Shown here piece by piece: positions 17,101 to 27,000 of a DNA stretch of 64,000 bases. The stretch's first letter is position 1. Every line of letters begins with the position of its first letter. Below the pieces are notes generated by a model, which saw only the letters and a program-made list of their open reading frames with translations, searched no databases and was not told where the DNA came from. Source of the stretch: Vibrio splendidus 12E03 (GTDB taxonomy: Bacteria; Pseudomonadota; Gammaproteobacteria; Enterobacterales; Vibrionaceae); the NCBI RefSeq assembly GCF_000272105.2, contig NZ_AJZD02000071.1, positions 22,534 to 86,533 of the forward strand, in the 5' to 3' direction. The translations under genes and the position numbers were made by a program.

Positions 17101-20100
17101 CGAGAAAATCGTGGAAAAAGAAGTGATTAAAACAGAAATCGTTGAAGTACCTGTGGCTGCTCCTCAAACTTCAAATGTACAACAGTCAGTTGCTCCAGCA
17201 CCAAGCGCACAAGTAGCAGCAGATCAGCAGCCTCAAGTGGTTCAAACTGCCCCAGCAACTATTCAGCCAACAGCTCAAGTAACGGTAGATGAATCTTCAC
17301 TGCAGTCGTTCTTCAATGCTCAACAACAAGCAGCAGAAGTACATCAGCAGTTCTTGGCGATTCCTCAGCAATACGGTGACACATTCAACACCCTAATGTC
17401 TGAGCAAGCGAAAATGGCAACAGCAGGCGTAGCAATTCCTGAGAACCTACAGCGTTCTATGGAAATGTTCCACCAGCACCAAGCTGAAACGCTAAAAGCG
17501 CACGCTCATTACCTAGAAATGCAAGCGCACAGCAACAACTCAGCACTTAATATGCTGACGCAAGGTTCAGTACAAACGGCACAACCAACCTTCGTTGCGC
17601 CAGTAAATGCTCAACCAGCGATTCAAGCTCCAACTACTCCAGCAGCTATCGTCCAACAGCCTGTAGCTCAAGTACAAACTGCTCCTGTACAGGCTGCGCC
17701 AGTTCAAAATACAACAGTTCAGCAAGCTCCAGTCCAGAAAGCCGTGCCTGCACCACAAGTAGTCGCTCAAGCAGCAGCACCGGTTGCAGCTCAGCCTGTG
17801 CCAGTAAAAGCACAACCAGCTCCTGTGGCTGCACCAGTAGCAGTACAAACAGCCGATGCTGAAAAAGTGATGCTAGAAGTGGTCGCTGAGAAAACGGGTT
17901 ACCCAACGGAAATGCTTGATCTAGAAATGGACATGGAAGCAGACCTTGGTATCGACTCAATCAAGCGCGTAGAGATCCTTGGTACCGTTCAAGACGAAAT
18001 GCCGAACCTACCTGAGCTGAACCCTGAAGATTTAGCTGAGTGTCGTACTCTTGGTGAAATCGTTACCTACATGAACAGCAAGATGCCAGCATCAGCGCCT
18101 GTGGCAGCACAGCCAAGCGCAGCCGCTCCTGTTCAAGCCGCTAACGGTCTTGATGCGAAAGTCGTTCAACAAACCATGCTAGAAGTGGTTGCTGAGAAAA
18201 CGGGTTACCCAACGGAAATGCTTGATCTAGAGATGGATATGGAAGCAGACCTTGGTATCGACTCAATTAAACGTGTTGAGATTCTTGGTACGGTTCAAGA
18301 TGAACTGCCTACTCTTCCAGAGCTAAATCCTGAAGACTTAGCTGAGTGTCGCACTCTTGGCGAGATTGTTGACTACATGAACAGCAAGCTTCCAGCTTCG
18401 GCTCCTGCAGTCGCTCAAACTGCAGCGACTTCAGTTCAAGCAGCTAGCGGTTTAGATGCAGCTGTCGTTCAAAAAACCATGTTAGAAGTAGTCGCAGAGA
18501 AAACGGGCTACCCGACTGAAATGCTAGACCTAGCAATGGACATGGAAGCTGACCTTGGTATCGACTCAATCAAGCGTGTTGAAATCCTAGGTACGGTACA
18601 AGACGAATTACCGACTCTTCCAGAGCTAAACCCTGAAGACTTAGCTGAGTGTCGTACTCTGGGTGAAATTGTTGCTTACATGAATACTAAAAGCATGAAC
18701 AGTAAGCTTCCAGCTTCTGCTCCAGTAGCAGCTCAAGCATCTGCACCAGCGCAAGCATTATCAAACGGTTTAAACGCAGAACAAGTTCAAAGCACAATGC
18801 TGAGCGTAGTGGCTGATAAAACTGGCTACCCAACAGAAATGCTCGACCTAGCAATGGACATGGAAGCAGACCTTGGCATCGACTCAATCAAACGTGTTGA
18901 GATTTTAGGTACAGTTCAAGACCAGCTACCAACATTGCCAGAGCTGAACCCGGAAGATCTAGCTGAGTGTCGTACTCTTGGCGAAATCGTTGACTACATG
19001 AACAGCAAGTTAGCTCCTAGTTCGGAAGCAGCTGCAGTAGCTCCTGCTGCAGAAAGCGCAAGCAACGACCTAAACCCTGCTCATGTTCAATCAACCATGA
19101 TGGAAGTGGTTGCCGATAAAACTGGCTACCCCGCAGAAATGCTCGACCTAGCGATGGACATGGAAGCAGACCTTGGTATCGACTCTATCAAACGCGTTGA
19201 GATCCTAGGTACAGTTCAAGACCAGCTACCAACGCTGCCAGAGCTAAACCCTGAAGACTTAGCTGAGTGTCGTACGCTTGGTGAAATCGTTACTTACATG
19301 CAAAGCAAGCTATCCGCTGCTGCACCCGTAGCGACTCCAAAAGCTGAATCAGTAACGCCTATCGCAGAAACAGCGACAGCGGAACTTCCTCCACACAATG
19401 AGGTAGCGCTAAAAAAGCTACCAGCGGCAGATAGACTCGTCGATTGTTTCTCAAAAGACGCTTGTGTCGTGATCACAGATGATGGTCACAACGCTGGTGT
19501 TCTAGCAGAAAAGTTGACCGCTAACGGCATTCAAGTTGCTGTAGTGCGTAGTGCTCTTTCTGCCGCGTCACCTTTAAACAGTGAAATCGCAAGCTACACA
19601 CTTAACAGTATCGATGATGATGGTGTGACAGCTGTGATTAATGACATCGAAGCAGACCTTAAAACGTCGAACAAAGTGATTGCTGGCTTCATTCATTTAC
19701 AAGCTATCGTTGATGCGAAACAAAGCAACGAGCAAGCGGTTAACTTAAATGCAGACTCAAGAGCTTCACTAACCACAGCGTTCTTATTCGCGAAGCACCT
19801 AAATGGCCAACTGAATGCCGTTTCAGGTCGCAGCGTGTTCTTCACGCTAAGCCGTATCGATGGTGGCTTTGGTTACCTAGATACTAAGCAATTAGCAAAT
19901 GCAGAACTTAACCAAGCCGCGTTGTCTGGTCTAACTAAGACACTGAGCCATGAATGGTCAAACGTGTTCTGCCGTGCATTAGATGCTGACGCTTCTATTG
20001 ATGCTCGTCACCTATCTGAGGCTATTACAGGCGAACTGTTCGATATCGATACCAACACGGTTGAAATCGGCCTTAGCCATGCGGAAAACGGTGAATCTGG

Positions 20101-21958
20101 TCGTGCAACATTGATTGCTGCAACACCAGGTGCTGCACAAACCAAAAACACAGGCGCTCAACTCACCAAGAGCGACAAAGTTCTCGTAACGGGTGGCGCT
20201 AAAGGCGTGACGTTTGAATGTGCACTGACGCTTGCTAAGCAATGTAAGTCTCATTTCATTCTTGCAGGTCGTAGTAAGCATATTACTTCAGCTGAGCTAC
20301 CTCAGTGGGCACAAGGCAGGCAAGAGAAAGAGCTAAAACCAGCGGCTATCGCTCACCTACAAGCAACAGGTGACAAGCCAACGCCGAAAAAAGTTGATGC
20401 CTTACTAAAACCTGTATTGAGCAGCCTTGAAATCAACGCAGCACTTGCCGCTTTCAATGAGATTGGCGCGAGCGCTGAATACCTAAGCCTAGATGTATCA
20501 AACCATGAGTCAGTAGCGAAAACGCTGGCGAATTTCGAAGGCATCACAGGTCTTATCCACGGTGCAGGTGTACTGGCTGATAAGCACATTCAAGACAAAA
20601 CGCTTGATGAGCTGAACATGGTTTACGGCACCAAAGTGGGTGGATTAGAAGCGGTTCTTGGTGGTCTTGATAGCAGTAAGCTAAAACTGATTGCGATGTT
20701 CTCTTCGGCGGCGGGTTTCTACGGAAACACAGGCCAAAGTGACTACTCGATGTCTAACGAGATCCTGAACAAAGCGGCTCTACAGCTGTCTGCTCGCAAC
20801 CCTCAAGCGAAAGTGATGAGCTTCAACTGGGGACCGTGGGACGGTGGCATGGTCAACGCAGCACTGAAACGTATGTTCACCGAGCGCGGCGTGTACGTGA
20901 TTCCTCTTCAGGCGGGTGCAGAGCTATTTAGTTCTCAACTACTGAACGAAACTGGCATTCAACTGCTGGTTGGCACGAGCATGCAAGGTTCTGACAACAA
21001 GGAAGCTGCTGTAAAAAAGCTTAATGCGGAGTCTGTGCATCTTGCAAAGAGTCCGCTGAATACAAGCATCACTGTGACACGTCATCTTGATCCAAAGGCA
21101 TTGCCTTTCATTCAAGATCACTGCATTGCCGGTAACCCTGTGTTACCGACAGTGTGTGCCATCCAATGGATGCGTGAAGTCGCAGAGCAACTGTTAGGGG
21201 TGAACGTTAGCGTTCACAACTACAAACTGCTTAAGGGTGTGATTTTTGATACTGATGAAGTGCAAGAGCTGAAACTGGTTCTTTCTTCTGATGCTAAATC
21301 AAAAGATCAGCTAAAAGCGGTGATCAGTTGCCAAGGGCGACCACAGTATCAAGCTCAGTTGCAAGTTGCCTCTGTGCAAGTGTCTGAAGATGTTCAACAA
21401 GCGTCAGTAAAACGCTTTGAGGCCAACACTTCAGCACCTGTAACAACGGCACAAGCTCTATACAGCGACGGCACTCTGTTTCACGGACCAAGACTGCAAG
21501 GTATTACCTCAGTCGAACGCTTTGACGACTTAGGTTTATTGGCTCAATGCCAGTTGCCTCAGATTGAAAACAGCGACTGTGGAGCATTTATTCCTAAGCA
21601 AGGCTTTGGCGATAGCCAGCCATTTGCCGAAGATTATCTGTTGCAAGCCATGTTGGTATGGGCTCGATTGAAATACGGCGCGGCAAGTTTACCGTCTGCA
21701 ATCGGTGAGTTTATTTGTTACGCACCAATGCACAATGCTGACCAAGGTTGGCTAGAGCTGAACGTGATAAAAAGCACGGCTCGTTCGCTGCAAGCTGATA
21801 TCTCGCTTTACCACCAAGATGGTCGTTTAAGCGCAGTAATGAAAGGTGCCAAAGTCACCATCAGCAAGAGCTTAAACGACGCATTTTTGCCGAAGTCTGG
21901 CTCAGCAGTATCAAAGAAAGAGGCGACTAAAAACGCAGAAAAGGAGCAATTGTCATAG
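14129..21958 (+). CDS. pfaA: PUFA synthase subunit PfaA (KS-AT-5xACP-KR-DH-like)
   Basis: A 2609-residue multidomain iterative synthase. Domains in order: ketosynthase (about 25-485) with catalytic Cys223 in DAACAGSLA and His motifs EAHGTGT and KSQIGHTKS; malonyl-CoA acyltransferase with Ser697 in GHSFGELSA; an Ala/Gln/Pro/Val-rich linker; five ACPs with phosphopantetheine serines at 1277, 1379, 1480, 1586 and 1686 (all LGIDSIKRVEILG); ketoreductase with VTGGAKGV (about 2019-2026) and the FSSAAGFYGN/SDYSMSN active-site region; and a C-terminal dehydratase-like hot-dog region with DHCIAGNPVLP. It builds long-chain PUFA (EPA or DHA type) with PfaB, PfaC and PfaD. The ATG has GTGGAG upstream and the stop overlaps the pfaB GTG. 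Confidence 0.97.
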   Translation: MSQPEKNTPESVDDTRLNKRLKDMPIAIVGMASMFANSRYLNKFWDLISEKIDAITEVPDTHWRPEDYYDSDRTTPDKSYCKRGGFIPEVDFNPMEFGLPPNILELTDTSQLLSLIVAKEVLEDAKLPEGYDRDKIGITLGVGGGQKIAQSLNARLQYPVLKKVFKSSGINDEDSEMLIKKFQDQYIHWEENSFPGSLGNVISGRIANRFDLGGINCVVDAACAGSLAAMRMALSELVEGRSEMMITGGVCTDNSPTMYMSFSKTPAFTTNETIQPFDIDSKGMMIGEGIGMVALKRLEDAERDGDRIYSVIKGVGSSSDGKFKSIYAPRPEGQAKALKRAYDDAGFAPHTLGLLEAHGTGTAAGDVAEFGGLNSVFSENNEEKQHIALGSVKSQIGHTKSTAGTAGLIKAALALHHKVLPPTINVSAPNPKLDIENSPFYLNTQTRPWMQRVDGTPRRAGISSFGFGGTNFHVVLEEYTPEHARGDKYRQRQVPQTLLFSAESRQALINELKQVSTQAADATFKLEALAEQHALREVNTEHARLGLVVTDQADLQAQLTQAVSMLESQTKTHWQMPNGTSYRESALIAENGAGKVAALFAGQGSQYLNMGRELACHYPEMRQQLAQADQVFGQHKKTALSQILFPIPTFTPEASKAQEAVLTNTANAQSAIGTVSMGQFDIMTQAGFKADMVAGHSFGELSALCASGVISQDDYYQLAFARGDAMAATPEQGDSGTMFAVILDADKLPAVESCISQFEGVSIANYNAPTQLVIAGPTATVQQAAQALTEQGFKAIALPVSGAFHTPLVAHAQKPFAAAIDKAAFSAPTLPLYSNATGKLHSKDAKAIKKAFKQHMLQSVRFSEQIEAMYEAGARVFVEFGPKNILQKLVEKTLADKNEELYAISINPSPKGDSDQQLRLAAVQLCVAGVSLDNIDPYQADIAEPAKASPMNIKLNATNYISPATRKKMDQSLASGNVTEKTEIVEVKVEVEKIVEKEVIKTEIVEVPVAAPQTSNVQQSVAPAPSAQVAADQQPQVVQTAPATIQPTAQVTVDESSLQSFFNAQQQAAEVHQQFLAIPQQYGDTFNTLMSEQAKMATAGVAIPENLQRSMEMFHQHQAETLKAHAHYLEMQAHSNNSALNMLTQGSVQTAQPTFVAPVNAQPAIQAPTTPAAIVQQPVAQVQTAPVQAAPVQNTTVQQAPVQKAVPAPQVVAQAAAPVAAQPVPVKAQPAPVAAPVAVQTADAEKVMLEVVAEKTGYPTEMLDLEMDMEADLGIDSIKRVEILGTVQDEMPNLPELNPEDLAECRTLGEIVTYMNSKMPASAPVAAQPSAAAPVQAANGLDAKVVQQTMLEVVAEKTGYPTEMLDLEMDMEADLGIDSIKRVEILGTVQDELPTLPELNPEDLAECRTLGEIVDYMNSKLPASAPAVAQTAATSVQAASGLDAAVVQKTMLEVVAEKTGYPTEMLDLAMDMEADLGIDSIKRVEILGTVQDELPTLPELNPEDLAECRTLGEIVAYMNTKSMNSKLPASAPVAAQASAPAQALSNGLNAEQVQSTMLSVVADKTGYPTEMLDLAMDMEADLGIDSIKRVEILGTVQDQLPTLPELNPEDLAECRTLGEIVDYMNSKLAPSSEAAAVAPAAESASNDLNPAHVQSTMMEVVADKTGYPAEMLDLAMDMEADLGIDSIKRVEILGTVQDQLPTLPELNPEDLAECRTLGEIVTYMQSKLSAAAPVATPKAESVTPIAETATAELPPHNEVALKKLPAADRLVDCFSKDACVVITDDGHNAGVLAEKLTANGIQVAVVRSALSAASPLNSEIASYTLNSIDDDGVTAVINDIEADLKTSNKVIAGFIHLQAIVDAKQSNEQAVNLNADSRASLTTAFLFAKHLNGQLNAVSGRSVFFTLSRIDGGFGYLDTKQLANAELNQAALSGLTKTLSHEWSNVFCRALDADASIDARHLSEAITGELFDIDTNTVEIGLSHAENGESGRATLIAATPGAAQTKNTGAQLTKSDKVLVTGGAKGVTFECALTLAKQCKSHFILAGRSKHITSAELPQWAQGRQEKELKPAAIAHLQATGDKPTPKKVDALLKPVLSSLEINAALAAFNEIGASAEYLSLDVSNHESVAKTLANFEGITGLIHGAGVLADKHIQDKTLDELNMVYGTKVGGLEAVLGGLDSSKLKLIAMFSSAAGFYGNTGQSDYSMSNEILNKAALQLSARNPQAKVMSFNWGPWDGGMVNAALKRMFTERGVYVIPLQAGAELFSSQLLNETGIQLLVGTSMQGSDNKEAAVKKLNAESVHLAKSPLNTSITVTRHLDPKALPFIQDHCIAGNPVLPTVCAIQWMREVAEQLLGVNVSVHNYKLLKGVIFDTDEVQELKLVLSSDAKSKDQLKAVISCQGRPQYQAQLQVASVQVSEDVQQASVKRFEANTSAPVTTAQALYSDGTLFHGPRLQGITSVERFDDLGLLAQCQLPQIENSDCGAFIPKQGFGDSQPFAEDYLLQAMLVWARLKYGAASLPSAIGEFICYAPMHNADQGWLELNVIKSTARSLQADISLYHQDGRLSAVMKGAKVTISKSLNDAFLPKSGSAVSKKEATKNAEKEQLS
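17863..19312 (+). repeat. Five tandem ACP-coding repeats inside pfaA
   Basis: Five near-identical segments of about 300-318 bp each encode a carrier domain plus a short Ala/Pro/Gln linker. The attachment serine codons lie at 17957, 18263, 18566, 18884 and 19184, giving periods of 102, 101, 106 and 100 codons. The longer third linker contains a small internal duplication (NTKSMNSK in place of NSK). High identity favours copy-number change by recombination; ACP number is known to influence PUFA yield. Confidence 0.95.
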
Positions 21959-24006
21959 TGACTGTTCCTACTAATAAAGCGATGCCATTGCGCATCGCTC
22001 TTTTAGCTCAGCCAGCAAACGCGGCTGAGCTTTCTGCCGACTTATCACCTTCGCTTCCTGAGATGGTTACTGTTGTGGTTGATGGCAATTTTAATCAAGC
22101 ACTTGCTCACGCCATCGAGACAGTCAATCAAGGTAATGTTGTTAAGCTTTGTTTGGATTCTCATTCTCCATCATTGGTGATGTTGAGCGCGTTGACGGCT
22201 GCTCAAAACAAGATTCATCCACACGCTTATCTAGCGGGTTTTGCAGATATAGCTACCGGAGATAGCATTCAGCTAGCTCTGGATATTGCGCGCCGCCCCG
22301 CGACAGATTTAAGTCATCAACAGCAACACTCTGACTTATCGGCTTCGCAGCAGTTTGATGAATTGTTGAATATAGTTAATGCGATATCGAGCCGTTCATT
22401 GCCGAGCCATTCATTACCTAACAATTACTGGTTTACTGAGCCGAACAAAGCACGTGTTGCTGCGTTAACTTTCAGTGACAATAGCCAAAAAGCCACCAGC
22501 CTGATATTGACTCAAGCGACCGGTTTGCAAGAACCAAAACCCTTGCTATCAAGCGATCGTTTGATGTTTGTGGTTTCAGGCAACGAACAAGCCAATTTGG
22601 TTTCTCAGCTAGCTTCACTAAGAGCAGAGCTTAAATGCGTTAGCGATTCGGCGGACAGCGAACTTGCTATCGCCACCTTGATGCATTCAAACCTAAGTCA
22701 CTTCCAAAGCGTTCAGCACAATGCTGGCGTTGGTGCGAACATCGTGATTCAGGCAGCTTCAACTGAGGCTGCAATACAAGAGATCACAGCGCTAGAAAAT
22801 GCGTTGCCAAAAGTAATGGCTGAAAATAGCCAATACAAAACGCCAGCGGGCAGTTGTTTCTCACCGATGCCTCAAAGCAAAGGTGGAGTTGCATTTGTTT
22901 ACCCAGGTGTTGGCACAGTTTATCCCGGCATGTTGCGCGAGTTTCACCACCATTTCCCACAGTTATTTGCTCGTTTAGAGCGCGAAGGTAACTTGAAAGA
23001 AATGTTGCAGGCTGACAAAACCTACGCTGAAGACTCGCAAGAAATGTCTCTTAGTGAGTTGGCAATTGCAGGTGTAGGCAGCAGCTATCTGTTAACACAA
23101 CTGCTATGTGATGAATTCAAAGTGCAACCAGATTTCGCCTTGGGTTACTCCAAGGGTGAAGCCTCCATGTGGGCCAGCTTAAATGTTTGGAAAAATCCAC
23201 ATGCGCTGATTGAGATGACTCAAACCAGTCCTATCTTCACGACGGCTATTTCTGGCGAACTCACCGCAGTGCGTCAAGATTGGCAGCTGAACGGCGACGA
23301 AAGCATCCAATGGAATAGCTTTGTGGTTCGCAGTGATGCACAAGCGATTGAGGCTCTGTTACCAGAATTCCCACGCGCTTACCTCGCTATCATCCAAGGT
23401 GACACTTGCGTACTGGCAGGTTGTGAAAGCACATGTCGTGCATTGCTCAAGAAACTGGGTAAACGTGGCATTGCCGCGAATCGTGTTACTGCAATGCACA
23501 CCACACCAGCACTAAGCCAGCATAGCCAAGTACGCGATTTTTACACACAACCACTGTTCGACGAGTTGCCAAAGCATATCCGCTTTATCAGCGCAGCAGG
23601 TCTACCGACTGGCGCACCAATCAATATCGACAGTGACAGCATCGCCCTTTCGATTGCCGACACTTTCTGTTCAACGCTGGATTTCACCGCGTTGATTCAG
23701 AGTGCGCGTCAGCAAGGTGCTCGTCTGTTTGTAGAAGTCGGTGCCGATCGTCAAACCAGCACATTGATCGACAAGATCAATCGTAGCGACAACGTAGCCG
23801 ACCAATACTGCACAATCGCTTCCAATGCCAAAGGCGGTGACGATGTTGTCACGCTCATCAAATGCATTGGTCAGCTCATTACTCATCAAATTCCACTGTC
23901 TGTCGAGCCACTTATTCAAGGGCTAGAACAACAGATCACCACCGCTAAGCAATTAAGTGGTGTGTCTCAAGGCAGCGCAGTGAATCATCAAGGAGAGCTA
24001 GTATGA
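21958..24006 (+). CDS. pfaB: PUFA synthase subunit PfaB (acyltransferase)
   Basis: A 682-residue protein starting at a GTG that shares its G with the pfaA stop (TAGTG), with AAGGAG 11 bases upstream. The C-terminal half is an acyltransferase domain with nucleophile Ser398 in ALGYSKGEASMWASL; YPGVGTVYPGM resembles the start of such domains. The N-terminal 250 residues are a divergent, poorly conserved region. PfaB is thought to influence the final product (EPA versus DHA). The stop overlaps the pfaC ATG by four bases (ATGA), implying tight translational coupling within pfaABC. Confidence 0.95.
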   Translation: MTVPTNKAMPLRIALLAQPANAAELSADLSPSLPEMVTVVVDGNFNQALAHAIETVNQGNVVKLCLDSHSPSLVMLSALTAAQNKIHPHAYLAGFADIATGDSIQLALDIARRPATDLSHQQQHSDLSASQQFDELLNIVNAISSRSLPSHSLPNNYWFTEPNKARVAALTFSDNSQKATSLILTQATGLQEPKPLLSSDRLMFVVSGNEQANLVSQLASLRAELKCVSDSADSELAIATLMHSNLSHFQSVQHNAGVGANIVIQAASTEAAIQEITALENALPKVMAENSQYKTPAGSCFSPMPQSKGGVAFVYPGVGTVYPGMLREFHHHFPQLFARLEREGNLKEMLQADKTYAEDSQEMSLSELAIAGVGSSYLLTQLLCDEFKVQPDFALGYSKGEASMWASLNVWKNPHALIEMTQTSPIFTTAISGELTAVRQDWQLNGDESIQWNSFVVRSDAQAIEALLPEFPRAYLAIIQGDTCVLAGCESTCRALLKKLGKRGIAANRVTAMHTTPALSQHSQVRDFYTQPLFDELPKHIRFISAAGLPTGAPINIDSDSIALSIADTFCSTLDFTALIQSARQQGARLFVEVGADRQTSTLIDKINRSDNVADQYCTIASNAKGGDDVVTLIKCIGQLITHQIPLSVEPLIQGLEQQITTAKQLSGVSQGSAVNHQGELV

Positions 24007-27000
24007 GTTCTCAATATCAGGCTCAAAATAAGCAGCAAGTGAAATGCAATAAGATCGCGATTGTCGGTATTGCTAACCAATACCCAGAAGCTGACACGCC
24101 AAAAGACTTCTGGCAAAACTTGCTGAATAAAAAAGATTCTCGAACCACATTAAGCGCTGAAAAGTTAGGCGCTAAACCTGAAAGCTATCAGGGTGTGCAA
24201 GGTGAGTCAGACCGCTTTTACTGTGATAAAGGTGGCTACATTGAAAACTTCAATTTCGATAGCAATGGCTACCGCTTAACAGAAGAATCGTTCAAAGGTG
24301 TCGACCAGAGTTTCCTTTGGGCTTTGGATACCAGTCGTAAGGCGTTAGTCGACGCTGGCATTGATCTGAATGCCGATGTTTTAGAACGCACAGGCGTGAT
24401 CATGGGTGCCCTTTCGTTCCCAACCACACGCTCAAACGATCTGTTTCTGCCGATGTATCACTCGGTGGTCGAGAAAGCACTTAAAGGTAAATTGGCTAAT
24501 GACCAATTTTCATTGCTACCAACCAATGAAAACGCTCAAGACCTCAACCCGATCAACGGTGCTGCAGCACACAACGCCTCTAAGTTAGTGGCTGATGCGC
24601 TAGGTTTAGGCAACGTGCAACTTAGCCTAGATGCGGCATGTGCAAGCTCAGTGTATTCATTGAAGTTAGCCTGTGATTACTTGAACACGGGCAAGGCCGA
24701 CATGATGTTGGCAGGCGCGGTATCCGGTGCTGACCCATTCTTTATCAACATGGGTTTTTCGATCTTCCACGCTTACCCTGACCACGGTGTTTCGGTTCCG
24801 TTTGATAGCAATAGTAAAGGTCTGTTTGCTGGCGAAGGTGCCGGTGTTTTAGTGCTAAAACGTTTGGCTGATGCAAAGCGTGATGGCGACAATATCTACG
24901 CAGTCGTCAGCGGTATTGGCTTGTCGAACGATGGCCGTGGCCAGTTCGTATTAAGCCCAAACAGCAAAGGACAAGTACAAGCCTTTGAACGCGCTTACGA
25001 GGCTTCAAACCTAACACCAGACAGCATTGAAGTGATTGAGTGTCACGCAACTGGCACACCATTAGGTGACAAGGTTGAGTTAACCTCAATGGAGCGATTC
25101 TTTGCTGACAAATTGAATGGTTCTAACCCGCCATTGATTGGCTCTGCGAAGTCAAACCTCGGCCACTTACTGACTGCTGCGGGTATGCCGGGGATCATGA
25201 AAATGATCTTTGCGATGAAAGAAGGCGTGCTTCCGCCAAGTATTAACTTGGACAAGCCACTATCGTCGCCAGAAGGTTTGTTTGGCTCACAGACGCTACC
25301 AACACAAGTGCAACCTTGGCCAAGTAAAGCGGGCAACTCAGAGCGCTGCGCGGGTGTTTCTGTATTTGGTTTCGGTGGTTGTAACGCTCACTTACTTCTT
25401 GAAGCGTATTCAGGCACGGGTCATGCAAACCAGACTCTAGAGTCAGCATCTCCAAGCCTACAATCGCCTAATTTAAGCATTACTGGCCTCGCATCGCACT
25501 TCGGTTCTCTGCAAAGCATCAATGCGCTAAGCACTGCGATTGAAACCAACAACGATGCTTTCATTGCTTTGCCTAAGAAACGCTGGAAAGGCTTAGACCA
25601 ACATCCAGAACTACTGAATCAGTTTGGTTTACACGGCATTCCAAACGGCGCGTACATCGATCAATTCGATCTCGATTTCCTGCGCTTCAAAGTGCCGCCA
25701 AATGAAGATGACCGTTTGATCTCTCAGCAGTTGCTACTGATGAAAGTTGCAGACGAAGCCATCAAAGATGCCAAGCTTGTTGCAGGCCAAAAGGTTGCGG
25801 TTTTAGTTGCGATGGAAACAGAGCTTGAGATGCACCAATTCCGTGGACGCGTAAACCTGCATAGCCAATTGGCTGACAGCTTTGCCAACATGGGTATTGA
25901 GCTGACACAAGACGAATACCAATCGCTAGAAACCATCGCGATGGACAGTGTAATGGACGCAGCCAAGCTGAACCAATACACCAGTTTCATCGGCAACATC
26001 ATGGCTTCGCGTATCTCTTCATTGTGGGACTTTAACGGCCCTGCCTTTACGATTTCAGCCGCTGAACAGTCAGTTGCTCGTTGTATCGATGTCGCACAAA
26101 ACCTCATGTCGCAAGAATCTATGGACGCCGTTGTAATTGCAGCCGTTGACCTTAGTGGCAGTGCAGAACATGTGATTCTGAAGAACAGCGTGAGCCCAGT
26201 GTCACTTGCTCCAAAATTCGGACAACCGCAAGACGGCTGTTGGAATGTGGGCGAAGGCGCAGGTGCAATTGTTCTTGTTGAAGAGAGTCGAGTGGTGAGC
26301 AACCAAGATACGGCTTACGGCAGCATCAACGCATTGGCTTTTGGTTCAAGCGAGAATAACAACGCCGTTGTTGATGAGTTACTGACTCAAGTCGGCATGA
26401 GCTCAAACGATGTATATCTGCTTGAGCTTAACCATGCACCAGAATCTTCATCACACGAGCTTGTATCTCTCAACTTTGGGGTTACCAAGACCACTCAAGC
26501 GAGTCAACGTGTTGGTCATTGCTCTGCAGCTTCTGGTATGGCAAGCCTGCTACACGGTCTGCTCAACCTGAACCTTGCACCTCTGAATCCAAATATCAGT
26601 TCTAAGAGTGCGATTGTTGCCAACATCAGCGAAGGACAATGTTCACAGCTGCTACTAAGCCAATCGAGTGTTGAATCTCAGTCACTATCGGTTCGTTTGA
26701 ACAGTGAACTGGCGAGCGATGCTAAACGTCAATTGGTTAAGCAAGTGACTCTTGGTGGTCGCGATATTTATCAACATATTGCCCAAACCCCAGTGACCAA
26801 CTTGGCAACGATTCAACAGAAAGCTTCTGGTAAAAAAGCAGCAAGAGTGGCGTCGATTCCAACGACAGCAAGCATTCAAGCAGCCCTTGCGCAAAAAGAG
26901 CTAGAGAAGAATGCATTAGCGCAGCACGCGGTAGAGCCAGTCATCGAAACTCCTACATCAGTATCCCCTACTCTGGCGCCAACTCGCCACAGTCAGCTAA

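Noticed and set aside
17567..17960. Long minus-strand open frames opposite the ACP and linker repeats of pfaA
   Set aside because: They follow from the repetitive Ala/Gln/Pro/Val codons of the linker; the product is low-complexity and there is no ribosome-binding site or promoter.
17863..19312. Repeats in pfaA as a CRISPR-like or satellite array
   Set aside because: The period of about 300 bp, intact reading frame and phosphopantetheine serines show they are ACP domains.
25724..26302. 192-codon open frame antisense to pfaC
   Set aside because: It lies wholly inside the chain-length-factor coding part, has no recognisable domain and shows the biased composition of a shadow frame.
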